NCBI GenBank assembly: GCA_963769905.1
Contig: CAVYNG010000002.1
Coordinates: forward strand, 1,922,001-1,986,000
From: Bog-756 sp963769905
GTDB taxonomy: Bacteria; Actinomycetota; Acidimicrobiia; Acidimicrobiales; RAAP-2
Length of the DNA stretch: 64,000 nucleotides
Direction of reading: 5' to 3'
The translations under genes were made by a program, and so were the position numbers. Position 1 is the first letter of the stretch. Each line of letters starts with the position of its first letter. The notes beneath the pieces are model-generated. The model worked only from the letters and a program-made list of their open reading frames with translations, searched no databases and was not told the DNA's origin. This document shows, one piece after another, positions 7,915-16,249 of the stretch.

Positions 7915-9654
7915 ATGGCAAAGCTGACGATCGGCCTCGACATCGGCACCAGCGCGGTGCGGGCCGCCGAACTCGACATCAACAAGTCCCGTCCAGTCCT
8001 CGTCACTTACGGTCAAGTAGGTCTGCCCCCCGGGTCCCTCGTCGAGGGTGAGATCCGCGACAGTTCGTCGGTCACCGAAGCCATCTCTCGGCTGTGGACG
8101 AACGGCCACTTCGGTCGCTCCTCGGTGATCGTCGGCATCGCAGGACTTCGTGCGATCACCCGAGAGATCGATCTCCCGTTCGTACCGGACTCCGAGGTGG
8201 AGGACGCGGTCCGCTTTCAGTCGGAGGAGGTCATTCCCTTCCCGCCTGACCAAACGATCCTCTCTTCCCAGGTCCTCGCCGACTACACCTCGCCCGAGGG
8301 CGAGAAGATGCGCCGGATCCTCGTGGCCGCCGCGCACATCGACCTCGTGAGCGGGGTCATCGACACGGTTGAACGCGCCGGCCTCACCGTCGACGGCGTT
8401 GACCTGATCTCCTCTGCACTCGTGCGCGCGATCGGCGGACAGGACGCATCGGAACAGCCCGAAGCTATCGTCTCGATCGGAGCTGGACTGACTGTCGTCG
8501 TCATCCATCAGCAGGGCAGGCCCCAGTTCGTCCGCACGATCGGGTCGGCCGGCAACGCGACCACTGCGGCGATCTCTGCGGCGCTGGATCTCCCCACCGC
8601 CGACGCCGAATTCGTGAAGCGCCGCGCCGGCGAAGACAACCCCCAAATGCAGTCCGCGCAACGAGCCGCCCAGGCCAGCATGAACGAGCTGGTCGGCGAG
8701 ATCCGGAACTCGATCCAGTACTTCGCGTCCCTGCCCGGACGACTCCCCGTCTCTCGGGTGCTCGTCACCGGCGGGGGATCCGATCTGACGGGGTTGGTAA
8801 CTCTCCTCGAATCCCAGATTCGCCTTCCCATCCTCCGCGTCTCTCCGATGAGCAGACTCGACGTCTCGCGACTCGATCTCAGCTCGGAACAGGCGGCGGA
8901 GGTCGGCCCCGTCCTCGCCACGCCGATCGGCCTTGCGCTGCCCGAACCCGACAAGGCAGTCAAGAAGTTCAACCTCCTCCCCCCCGAGGTCGCACGGCGG
9001 GTCCGAATGAAGACGATCCAGGAGCGCACCTTGATTGGCTGCGCGGCCGCGGTCGCGCTGTTAGTGGTCTTCGGCGCGTGGAAGCTGCTCCAGGTGCACA
9101 ACGCGCAGCACGATGTAAACGCGCTGCAGTCCAACATCACTGCGCTCAACACCCAGGTGCCGAAATACGACCTGGTCGTCGCCGCCAACAACGCCTACAC
9201 CGCCGGTGTCACCCGCCGGGCGTCGGTTATCAACTCGGCCGTCGACTGGCCACTCGCCCTCAATACCTTGATCTCGATCACGCCTCCGAACGCCAAGGTC
9301 CAGGCCTTTGACGGGGCCGCCGTCACACCCGTCGGCGGGGCGACCGGAGCAGCCGGCGCGACCGGAGCCTCGGCGACCACAACGTCTGGTGGAGCGACCA
9401 CCTCGGCCGGAGCTCCGGGAGCCTCGAGTGGACCGACCTCGGCTGCCATCGGCACGGTACAACTCGCGGTCACCGGGCCGGGACCGAGCTTGTCGATCTC
9501 CGAGGCGTGGATCAACGCGATTGCCGGATCGAAGGTCTTCGCCAACCCGTTGCAAGGGTCGACGGTGGCGAACCCCGACTCGACCATCTCGTTCCCGTTC
9601 ACGGTCTCCATCACCCCTGCTGGCAGCCTCGACAAGAACGGGAATCTCAAATGA
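7915..9654 (+). CDS. pilM: PilM-PilN fusion, type IV pilus assembly
   Basis: From ATG 7915 (MAKLTIGLDIGTSAVRAAEL) the product is 579 residues. Residues 1-355 are the actin-like PilM ATP-binding fold, with phosphate motif GLDIGTSAV, SIGAGLT and VTGGGSDLTG. The sequence then runs through KKFNLLPPEVARR, which resembles a PilN N-terminus (PilN of many species carries an NLLP motif), into one membrane helix (about 367-386), a coiled segment and a periplasmic-side domain ending in a Gly/Ala/Thr-rich low-complexity stretch. PilM normally binds the cytoplasmic NLLP tail of PilN; here the two are one chain. A longer frame reaches back to 7636 but lacks similarity. It overlaps pilO by 4 nt (ATGA). Confidence 0.85.
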   Translation: MAKLTIGLDIGTSAVRAAELDINKSRPVLVTYGQVGLPPGSLVEGEIRDSSSVTEAISRLWTNGHFGRSSVIVGIAGLRAITREIDLPFVPDSEVEDAVRFQSEEVIPFPPDQTILSSQVLADYTSPEGEKMRRILVAAAHIDLVSGVIDTVERAGLTVDGVDLISSALVRAIGGQDASEQPEAIVSIGAGLTVVVIHQQGRPQFVRTIGSAGNATTAAISAALDLPTADAEFVKRRAGEDNPQMQSAQRAAQASMNELVGEIRNSIQYFASLPGRLPVSRVLVTGGGSDLTGLVTLLESQIRLPILRVSPMSRLDVSRLDLSSEQAAEVGPVLATPIGLALPEPDKAVKKFNLLPPEVARRVRMKTIQERTLIGCAAAVALLVVFGAWKLLQVHNAQHDVNALQSNITALNTQVPKYDLVVAANNAYTAGVTRRASVINSAVDWPLALNTLISITPPNAKVQAFDGAAVTPVGGATGAAGATGASATTTSGGATTSAGAPGASSGPTSAAIGTVQLAVTGPGPSLSISEAWINAIAGSKVFANPLQGSTVANPDSTISFPFTVSITPAGSLDKNGNLK

Positions 9655-10460
9655 ACGTCGTCCGTGAGTACCAACGGCCCCTGATCATCGCGGGTGTTGC
9701 CATGGTCGCGCTCCTCCTCATCTGGGCCGTCCTGGTGTCCCCGCAGAACTCGAAGCTCTCGAACCTCCGATCGCAGGAGACCCAGTTGCAGGTCAAGCAG
9801 GCGGCGCTCGAGGCCAAGCTCGCGACGCTGCGTAGCGAGAAGCAGAACCTCACCAATAGCTGTGCAGATCTTCAAAAGATCGCAACGCAGATACCGACCG
9901 TCCAGAGCCCGACCGACATCGACGCAGAGGAGTCGTCGTTCGAGAGCCAGTTCAATGGGCTGGCGGCGTCTTCGGGTGTGAGCCTCTCCCAGTTCAGCGG
10001 CTTCACTCCGGCCACGTCGACAGGTGCGGCGACGACTCCCACGACGACGCCGGGGTCATCGGCAGCAGGAGGCGCGGCGTCATCGACCGGTGTCACCGCG
10101 GTCCCGACCACGCTCACCGTCTCGGGCAACTACGGACAGATGATGGCCTTCATCAATGGGTTGGACACCTTCCCGCGGCTGTTCGTCATCCAGAAGTTCG
10201 TCCTCGCCTTCGGCGCCTCCAGTTCTTCGAGCTCCTCTGCTGGCTCGTCGTCCGGCTCGTCGTCGAGCTCTTCTTCGGCTTCCTCGTCCTCTGCGGGTCA
10301 AGTGACAGCGAATGAGAGTGCGCCCCCCCTCTGGACCGGCGGCACCGCCACCCCGGCGACAGCCGGCCCCTACAACGTGGCGATCGAAGGGTCGATCTAC
10401 TACACCTCGACGCCGAACGCCCTGGACGCCTGCACAAAGGCGACGGCGACGCTGAAGTAG
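9651..10460 (+). CDS. pilO: PilO-like type IV pilus inner-membrane protein
   Basis: A 269-residue bitopic protein: short cytoplasmic N-terminus, one membrane helix (about 12-30, PLIIAGVAMVALLLIWAVLV), a coiled coil (about 35-70) and a ferredoxin-like PilO domain containing VSGNYGQMMAFINGLDTFPRLFVI. A serine-rich run (about 190-225) interrupts the last part before IEGSIYYTSTP. PilO pairs with PilN to align the pilus machine. The ATG overlaps the stop of the pilM-pilN gene (ATGA), so translation is coupled and this start is secure. Confidence 0.85.
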   Translation: MNVVREYQRPLIIAGVAMVALLLIWAVLVSPQNSKLSNLRSQETQLQVKQAALEAKLATLRSEKQNLTNSCADLQKIATQIPTVQSPTDIDAEESSFESQFNGLAASSGVSLSQFSGFTPATSTGAATTPTTTPGSSAAGGAASSTGVTAVPTTLTVSGNYGQMMAFINGLDTFPRLFVIQKFVLAFGASSSSSSSAGSSSGSSSSSSSASSSSAGQVTANESAPPLWTGGTATPATAGPYNVAIEGSIYYTSTPNALDACTKATATLK

Positions 10461-10491
10461 GGCTCGATCGGCCGCGACGATGCACCAAGCG

Positions 10492-10503
10492 GGGTCGCGA
10501 CCC
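10492..10503. terminator. GC palindrome between convergent pilO and pmbA
   Basis: GGGTCGCGACCC is a perfect 12-bp palindrome in the 59-base gap between the converging genes. It has no loop or T-tract, so a terminator role is only a guess from position. Confidence 0.2.
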
Positions 10504-10519
10504 AGCGCGGCTGGCCGGT

Positions 10520-11926
10520 TCAGATCCCGCTGACCTGCAAGTCGCCGATCGCCAGGGTCTGGCCGGCCGCGATGCCGGGCAGCCACTCGAGATCGGCTCC
10601 GATCACGAGGACCGACTGGAGCATGCGCTGCAGGGTCGAGGCCACAGTGATCTCGCGCACCGGTTCCGCGAACCGTCCGTCGCGGATCATGAGACCCTCG
10701 GCTCCGACCGAGAAGTCGCCGCTGATCGGGTTCACTCCGGAGTGGACACCGGTCATCGATTGCACGAACAGTCCCTCACCTACCGCAGCGAGGACGCCCT
10801 CCTCGTCGAAGCCCTCGGGCCCGGGTGCGAGGGTCAGGGCACGGCACCCTGGACCCGGTGTGCCCGAGAAGCCGCCTCGTACCGCCGATCCGGTCGACGC
10901 GGCCCCTGCCCTCGAACCCGACACCGTGTCGTAGACGAAACCCCGGAGGACGCCACCGTCGATCAGGACGTTGCGGCGGCAGGCCAGTCCCTCCGCGTCA
11001 TAGGTGGCCGCGCCGAACGCCCGCGGGTCGGTCGGGTCGTCCGCGAGGGTGAGGAGCGGCACGCCGACCTGCTCGCCGATGCGGCCGGCGAAGAACGAGC
11101 GGCCCTTGGTGACCGCCTCGCCCGAGAGCGCGGCGGAGACCACCGACAGAACCGTCGAGGCCACCCGGCGGTCGAAGACGACGGTCGCCCGCCCCGTCGG
11201 ACCCTTGGTCGCGCCAAGCATCCGGATCGCGCGGTCGACGGCGTCGGCCGCGGCGCGGTCGGGATCGAGCCCGCCGAACCCACGATCGACGCTGAACCCG
11301 CTGCCGGTCTGGCTGTCTCCGCCGTCACCTGCGATGACCCCCACCGAGACGTAGCCGGAGGTCTTCCGGCTGGTCGTGGCGATGCCGGTGGTCGATGCCA
11401 GTGCGACCTCCACCGAGGTGTCCCCGTAGTCGGCGCTCGTGACCTGACGGATGTGCGGGTCAGCGGCGCGTGCTCGTCCCTCGAGCGCGAGGGCGAGGTC
11501 CACCTTGGCCGTCGTCGGGATCGAGGCGAGCGCCGGGTCCCACAGGTCGACCGCGACGGGGGTCACACCGTCGGGCACCGCGAGCCGGACGTGCTCGTCC
11601 GGTGTCGCGAACGCGGCGTTGTCCCGGGCCTCGTCGAGTGTCGGTCCGAGCACCCCCTCCTCGAGCGAGCCCGCCCAGGCGAACCCGAGCCGGTGGTCGA
11701 CGATCACCCGGACGCCGAGTCCGGACGACGAAGCCGAAGTGAGCGACTCGACCTCGCCGTCGTAAGCGCGCACCTCGGTCTCGTCGCCGCGGGCGACGTA
11801 GACCTCGAGCTCCTCCCCGGGTCTCGCCCAGCCGGCGACTCGTGCCGCCAACTCGGTGAGGTCGGCCGGGTCGCGCTCCGCGCGCTCGGAGCGGTCGGAG
11901 CGGTCGGTCACCGAGGTGGCGGTCAT
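10520..11926 (-). CDS. pmbA: TldE/PmbA-family protein
   Basis: A 468-residue member of the TldD/PmbA family, the non-catalytic partner (TldE) of the TldD metalloprotease. The ATG at 11926 overlaps the tldD stop (ATGA), which fixes the start. Family features include RAYDGEVESLTSASSSGLGVRV near the N-terminus and the C-terminal GDFSVGAEGLMIRDGR and GADLEWLPG segments. There is no HExxxH, as expected for this subunit. TldD/TldE act on unfolded or modified peptides. No peptide-precursor gene was seen beside it, so a housekeeping role is more likely than a dedicated biosynthetic one. Confidence 0.9.
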   Translation of the reverse strand: MTATSVTDRSDRSERAERDPADLTELAARVAGWARPGEELEVYVARGDETEVRAYDGEVESLTSASSSGLGVRVIVDHRLGFAWAGSLEEGVLGPTLDEARDNAAFATPDEHVRLAVPDGVTPVAVDLWDPALASIPTTAKVDLALALEGRARAADPHIRQVTSADYGDTSVEVALASTTGIATTSRKTSGYVSVGVIAGDGGDSQTGSGFSVDRGFGGLDPDRAAADAVDRAIRMLGATKGPTGRATVVFDRRVASTVLSVVSAALSGEAVTKGRSFFAGRIGEQVGVPLLTLADDPTDPRAFGAATYDAEGLACRRNVLIDGGVLRGFVYDTVSGSRAGAASTGSAVRGGFSGTPGPGCRALTLAPGPEGFDEEGVLAAVGEGLFVQSMTGVHSGVNPISGDFSVGAEGLMIRDGRFAEPVREITVASTLQRMLQSVLVIGADLEWLPGIAAGQTLAIGDLQVSGI

Positions 11927-13314
11927 TCCGACGTCCCTCCGATGGTCACCCCGGTCAGCCGGAGCGTCGCCTGCCCGCAGCCGACGGGCACGCTCTGGCC
12001 ATCCTTCCCGCAGGTGCCGGGCGTCATCCCGAAGTCGGTCGCGACCGCGTCGATCCGATTCAAGATCTCCGGTCCGTTGCCGATGAGATTGGCGTCTCGC
12101 AGCGGTTCGGTGATCCGGCCGTCCTCGATCAGGTAGGCCTCGGTCGTCCCGAACACGAAATCGCCGGTGGTCGTGTTGACCTGGCCTCCGCCGAGCTTGG
12201 CGACGTAGACGCCACTGGGCGTCTGGGCGACGATCTCGTCGGCGTCCTCCTCGCCCGGGAGGAGGAACGTGTTGGTCATCCTGACCATCGGAAGGTGCTG
12301 ATAGCTCTGGCGGCGCCCGTTCCCCGACGAACCTCTCCCCTCCCTTCGCCCGCGGAGGTAGTCCCACAGGTAGTCGGTGAGCACACCTCTGTCGATGAGG
12401 ACGTTGCGGCGGGCGGGCTTCCCTTCGTCGTCTACTCCGTAGGTTCCCCACTCGGAGCCGATCGTGCCGTCGTCGACCAGAGTGACCAGCGGGCTCGCCA
12501 CCTGTTGGCCGACCTTGCCCGTATAGACCGAGGCATCCTTCACGATGTGGTCGGCCTCGAGCCCGTGGCCACACGCTTCGTGGAACAGAATTCCCCCGCT
12601 ACCGCCCGCCAGCACCACCGGGAGCTCACCCGACGGGGCAGGACGCGCGGTGAGCTTGGACAGAGCCCGGCGCGCCGCGAGCTCGGCCAGTTCCTCGACC
12701 GAGACCTCGTCGAAGAGCTCGAAGCCGACGGTCCGTGCTGCCGTCTCGTACCCGGTCTGGAGGCCGGTGTCGCCGACCGCCACACAGGAGACCGCGAACC
12801 GGGTTCGCGCCTGGCGGTCGTCGACGAGAAGCCCGTCCGAATTGGCGACGAGGATCTCACGGCGGGAGCCGCCGCAGCCGACCTGTACCTGGGAGATGGC
12901 GTCAGCCGAGCCACGGGCCGCCTCGTCGGCCCGCCGGAGCAACTCGAGGGTCTCCGCCTTCGAACCGAGCGGTGCCAGCTGCGCCTTGTCTCGAGGCCCG
13001 GGCCCCGACCCGCCGAGCGGGCCGACCGCGACCGTCTGGCTCGCGCCTCCGCCCCTCGCGACCGCGGAGGCAGCGTTCGCAGCCCGGAGCAGGCCGTTCT
13101 CGGTGAGATCCGAGGTGTGGGCGTAGCCGGTCGTCTCGCCCGAGACCACCCGGATGCCGGCGCCTCGCTCCCTTCCCGACGAGAGTTCCTCGACGCGGCC
13201 GTCGTCGAGGCTCGCCCCCGAGGACGACCGGTCCTCGGCGAAGACCTCTGCGAATTCACCGCCATGGCGGAGCGCCTCGGACAGCACACGTTCGAGCACG
13301 GGGGTATCGATCAC
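11923..13314 (-). CDS. tldD: Metalloprotease TldD
   Basis: A 463-residue protein matching the usual TldD size. The zinc site HEACGHGLEAD is present, with H245, E246 and H250 of the HExxxH motif; further family blocks are GTYGVDDEG, ARRNVLIDRG and GGGQVNTTTGDFVFG. The GTG at 13314 begins MIDTPVLERVLSEALRHGG, the expected N-terminus; the frame stays open upstream to 14247 but that part has no similarity. tldD is first in a two-gene operon with pmbA. Confidence 0.92.
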   Translation of the reverse strand: MIDTPVLERVLSEALRHGGEFAEVFAEDRSSSGASLDDGRVEELSSGRERGAGIRVVSGETTGYAHTSDLTENGLLRAANAASAVARGGGASQTVAVGPLGGSGPGPRDKAQLAPLGSKAETLELLRRADEAARGSADAISQVQVGCGGSRREILVANSDGLLVDDRQARTRFAVSCVAVGDTGLQTGYETAARTVGFELFDEVSVEELAELAARRALSKLTARPAPSGELPVVLAGGSGGILFHEACGHGLEADHIVKDASVYTGKVGQQVASPLVTLVDDGTIGSEWGTYGVDDEGKPARRNVLIDRGVLTDYLWDYLRGRREGRGSSGNGRRQSYQHLPMVRMTNTFLLPGEEDADEIVAQTPSGVYVAKLGGGQVNTTTGDFVFGTTEAYLIEDGRITEPLRDANLIGNGPEILNRIDAVATDFGMTPGTCGKDGQSVPVGCGQATLRLTGVTIGGTSE

Positions 13315-13366
13315 GGGGCCTCCTCGCGAGCCGGTGCCCGTTTGGCCGGTTTCTCGCTGCGTCACG

Positions 13367-13372
13367 TATGGT
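13367..13372 (+). promoter_or_regulatory. -10 box (TATGGT) of the thioesterase gene, likely leaderless
   Basis: TATGGT is followed by six bases and the GTG start at 13379. TTGGCC at 13342-13347 (19-nt spacer) could serve as -35. Confidence 0.5.
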
Positions 13373-13378
13373 ACCGGC

Positions 13379-13756
13379 GTGCCTCCGCGCACCGGTCTCT
13401 CCGCCCGCATCGAGCTGAAGGTCACCGAGGCCGACACCGCCGAGACGCTGCGGACCGGCGCGGTGCCGGTCCTCGCCACGCCGCGCCTCATCGCTCTCTG
13501 CGAAGAGGCGAGCTGCGTGGCCGTCGCCGGCCAACTGGGCGAGAACTGCACGTCGGTCGCGAAGCGGCTGCAATTCGACCACCTGGTGCCGGTCGGGGTC
13601 GGCGGAACGGTCTGGGCCGAGGCCACCTTGGACCGGATCGAGGGGCGCCGGCTCGTGTTCACCCTCTCCGTCTCGGAGAGCGCAGGGCTCGTCGCCGCGG
13701 GGAAGCTCGTCCGGGTGGTGGTGGACCGGGCGACGTTCCTCTCGAACGTGCGCTGA
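13379..13756 (+). CDS. Hotdog-fold thioesterase, fluoroacetyl-CoA thioesterase (FlK)-like
   Basis: A 125-residue single-domain protein. The segments VPVLATPRLIALCEEASC and LQFDHLVPVGVGGTVWAEATL, and the ending VRVVVDRATFL, match the FlK-like thioesterase family that hydrolyses small acyl-CoAs; the Thr, Glu and His positions used by FlK appear to be present in LATP, CEEA and FDHL. Fluoroacetate specificity should not be assumed. GTG 13379 is picked because of family alignment and the -10 box six bases upstream. It is divergent from tldD. Confidence 0.8.
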   Translation: MPPRTGLSARIELKVTEADTAETLRTGAVPVLATPRLIALCEEASCVAVAGQLGENCTSVAKRLQFDHLVPVGVGGTVWAEATLDRIEGRRLVFTLSVSESAGLVAAGKLVRVVVDRATFLSNVR

Positions 13757-13859
13757 AGTCCGCGAGCTGACCCGGCCCGGCGGTGAGCTGAGCTCCGAGC
13801 GGGCGGTCGGGCCGTGCGTACTTGCCGCCCCGAGCGGTCGGGCGGGCCGTGCGTCCTAC

Positions 13860-13907
13860 CATTCGGCGAGCGGTCGCAACGGCCATTCGGCAAGCGGTCG
13901 CAAGGGC
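13860..13907 (+). repeat. 24-bp tandem duplication upstream of dxs
   Basis: Two adjacent 24-bp units starting CATTCGGC and differing at two positions, in the spacer before dxs. Partial further copies of GGTCGCAAGGGC follow. Confidence 0.8.
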
Positions 13908-14014
13908 GTCGCAAGGGCTTGTCCAACGAGTGTTCGGACCACCCGCTGGAAGGAAGCCGGCGGTCCCTCGCTGGTAGCCTGAGCCGAAGGTGCCGAAGGC
14001 GCCAGCCGCCGCCC

Positions 14015-15967
14015 ATGATCCTCGAACACATCGACAGTCCCGCCGACCTCCGCAGTCTCACACCCGAGGAGCTGACCGCCCTCTCGGCGGAGATCCGCGC
14101 CTTCATCGTGGACGCCGTGACCGCGACCGGCGGCCACCTCGGCTCCAACCTCGGCGTCGTCGAGCTCACCCTTGCGCTGCACCGGACGTTCGACTCGCCA
14201 CGCGACGTCCTGCTCTGGGACACCGGCCACCAGGCGTACGTCCACAAGCTGGTGACCGGACGGCGAGACGAGTTCTCGCGCCTCCGCCAGGCGGGTGGGC
14301 TCTCGGGTTACCCCAACCGCGCCGAATCCGAGCACGACTGGGTCGAGAACAGTCACGCGTCGACCATCTTGAGCTACGCGCACGGCCTCGCGTCCGCCTT
14401 CGAGTTGCAGGGCAGCGAGCGCCGGGTCATCGCGGTGGTCGGCGACGGCGCCCTCACCGGTGGGATGGCCTACGAGGCCCTGAACAACCTCGGACACTCC
14501 GGCAAGCGCGTGCTGATCGTGCTCAACGACAACGGACGTAGCTATGCGCCGACCATCTCGCGCTTGTCGCTCAGTCTCACCCATCTCCGCCTCAACCCCT
14601 CCTATGTGCAGGCGCGCCAGCGCATCCGGCACATCCTGCGCGAACTGCCCGGCGTCGGCGGGCTCGCCTACTCCGGCGTGCACGGGCTGACGAGCGCGCT
14701 CCGCGAGTTCGTGACCCCGCACACGTTCTTCGAGGCGCTCGGCATCCGCTACGCGGGCCCGATCGACGGCCACGACATCGTCGGAGTCGAGCAAGCCCTC
14801 ACCCACGCGGCGGAGTGGCCAGGTCCGATCGTCGTCCACATGCTCACCCAGAAGGGCCGCGGCTACGCGCCCGCCGAGGAGGACGACGTCCAGCGCCTCC
14901 ACGACTTCAAGGTGCTGCCGACGACGACGGGCATCGAGGACACGACCGAGCTGCCCGCGACGACCTACACCCACGCGTTCACCCGCGCCCTGATCCGCCA
15001 CGCGGAGACCGATCCCCGGATCGTGGCAATCACCGCGGCAATGCCCGGGCCCACCGGCCTCCTGCCCTTCGAGTCGCGCTTCCCCGAGCGCTTCTTCGAC
15101 GTGGGCATCGCCGAGCAGCACACGCTGACCGCGGCGGCGGGGATGGCCATGGCCGGCATGCGGCCGGTGGTCGCGGTGTATTCGACATTTCTCACGAGGG
15201 CGTTCGACCAGACCAACCTCGACGTCGGGCTTCACGGGCTCCCGGTCGTACTAGTACTCGACCGCGCGGGCATCACGGGTGACGACGGCCCGAGCCACCA
15301 CGGCGTGCTCGACATGGCACTCGGGCTCTCGGTTCCGGGCATGACCGTCTTCGCTCCCTCGTCGGCCCCGGAGGTCGAGGTCATGCTCGAGACCGCGCTC
15401 ACCCTCGACGGTCCCTCGATGATCCGCTTCCCGAAGACGGCGGCGCCGGCAACCCTGCCCGGTGCCGTCGGTCACCGGCTCGAGGCGCGTCGGGTCCGGA
15501 GCGGTGACGGTTCGGTGTGCATGCTCGCGGTGGGCAAGATGCTCGCCGCCTGTGAGGCGGCCGCGGCGATGCTCGTCGAGGCGGGGATCGCCGCCACCGT
15601 GTGGGACGTGAGGGTGGTCAGCAACCCCGACCCCGCGATGCTCGCGGACGCGGCCGGCCACCAGCTGATGGTGACCGTAGAGGACGGGGTCCGTCAGGGC
15701 GGCGCCGGGATGTACGTCGCGGAGGCGCTGCGGGCCTCGCTGCCGTGCGGCGCTGCCCCACCGATGCTGCATCTCGGCATTCCGCGCGCCTTCCTCGCAC
15801 AGGGGAAGCCCGACCAGATCCTCGCCGATCTCGGCCTCGACGCAGAAGGCGTGGCCACCGCGGTGCACGGGGCGCTCTCGACACTCGGCGAGCCGCTCGG
15901 CACCTACTCCGCCACTCCGGCTCCGTCGCTGCCGGTGAGCCCGGCCAGCCCCGAGCTCCCTGACTGA
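14015..15967 (+). CDS. dxs: 1-deoxy-D-xylulose-5-phosphate synthase
   Basis: A 650-residue thiamine diphosphate enzyme making DXP from pyruvate and glyceraldehyde 3-phosphate, the first step of the MEP isoprenoid pathway. Seen are GGHLGSNLGVVELT, the TPP motif GDGALTGGMAYEALNN, the pyrimidine-domain glutamate in DVGIAEQHT, and DRAGITGDDGPSHHG. The ATG at 14015 gives MILEHIDSPADLRSLTPEEL, the usual N-terminus. The last ~25 residues are a Pro/Ser-rich tail beyond the conserved fold. Some actinobacteria carry more than one DXS; whether this is the only copy cannot be told here. Confidence 0.95.
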   Translation: MILEHIDSPADLRSLTPEELTALSAEIRAFIVDAVTATGGHLGSNLGVVELTLALHRTFDSPRDVLLWDTGHQAYVHKLVTGRRDEFSRLRQAGGLSGYPNRAESEHDWVENSHASTILSYAHGLASAFELQGSERRVIAVVGDGALTGGMAYEALNNLGHSGKRVLIVLNDNGRSYAPTISRLSLSLTHLRLNPSYVQARQRIRHILRELPGVGGLAYSGVHGLTSALREFVTPHTFFEALGIRYAGPIDGHDIVGVEQALTHAAEWPGPIVVHMLTQKGRGYAPAEEDDVQRLHDFKVLPTTTGIEDTTELPATTYTHAFTRALIRHAETDPRIVAITAAMPGPTGLLPFESRFPERFFDVGIAEQHTLTAAAGMAMAGMRPVVAVYSTFLTRAFDQTNLDVGLHGLPVVLVLDRAGITGDDGPSHHGVLDMALGLSVPGMTVFAPSSAPEVEVMLETALTLDGPSMIRFPKTAAPATLPGAVGHRLEARRVRSGDGSVCMLAVGKMLAACEAAAAMLVEAGIAATVWDVRVVSNPDPAMLADAAGHQLMVTVEDGVRQGGAGMYVAEALRASLPCGAAPPMLHLGIPRAFLAQGKPDQILADLGLDAEGVATAVHGALSTLGEPLGTYSATPAPSLPVSPASPELPD

Positions 15968-16000
15968 CCGCTCGGCCCGCCGCACCGGCCGGCCGAGCGG
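15968..16000 (+). terminator. Strong hairpin directly after dxs
   Basis: CCGCTCGGCC (15968-15977) and GGCCGAGCGG (15991-16000) form a perfect 10-bp stem around a GC-rich 13-nt loop, starting at the base after the stop codon. There is no T-tract, so this would be a non-canonical, hairpin-only terminator. Confidence 0.6.
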
Positions 16001-16117
16001 CCACGGCAAGCCCACAGCGCGCAATCGGCAAAACACAATTCGCAGGATGCAATGGATTCGGAGCATGTAATCGGTTCGCCGGATCGGATTGGGCCTGCCG
16101 ACAAACTCACAGGGGAC

Positions 16118-16163
16118 GACCACAATTGGCCGTAATTGGCGACCACAATTGGCCGTAATTAGA
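16118..16163 (+). repeat. 23-bp AT-richer tandem duplication upstream of fadD19-like
   Basis: Two units GACCACAATTGGCCGTAATT plus three bases, nearly identical, in a spacer clearly lower in GC than the genes around it. Confidence 0.8.
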
Positions 16164-16224
16164 CGGAAGCAAAAGGGCATCCCGGACCGCCTGCGGGCGG
16201 GCTTGCCTTGGTTGCCGCACGAAT

Positions 16225-16238
16225 AGAAACGTGTTCTA
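16225..16238. promoter_or_regulatory. KstR-like operator in front of fadD19-like
   Basis: AGAAACGTGTTCTA fits the mycobacterial KstR pattern TnnAACnnGTTnnA at all fixed positions except the first. It also lies inside the inverted repeat TAGAA-ACGTG-TTCTA (16224-16238). It ends 11 bases before the ATG, where binding would block transcription or initiation. Confidence 0.6.
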
Positions 16239-16249
16239 CTGAACTGCCG

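Noticed and set aside
12295..13770. Long plus-strand frame opposite tldD (about 490 codons)
   Set aside because: It is the antisense shadow of the high-GC tldD gene; its product is Arg/Gly-rich with no recognisable domain.
15968..16000. Classical intrinsic terminator after dxs
   Set aside because: The 10-bp hairpin is strong, but no T-tract follows, so it is listed only as terminator-like.
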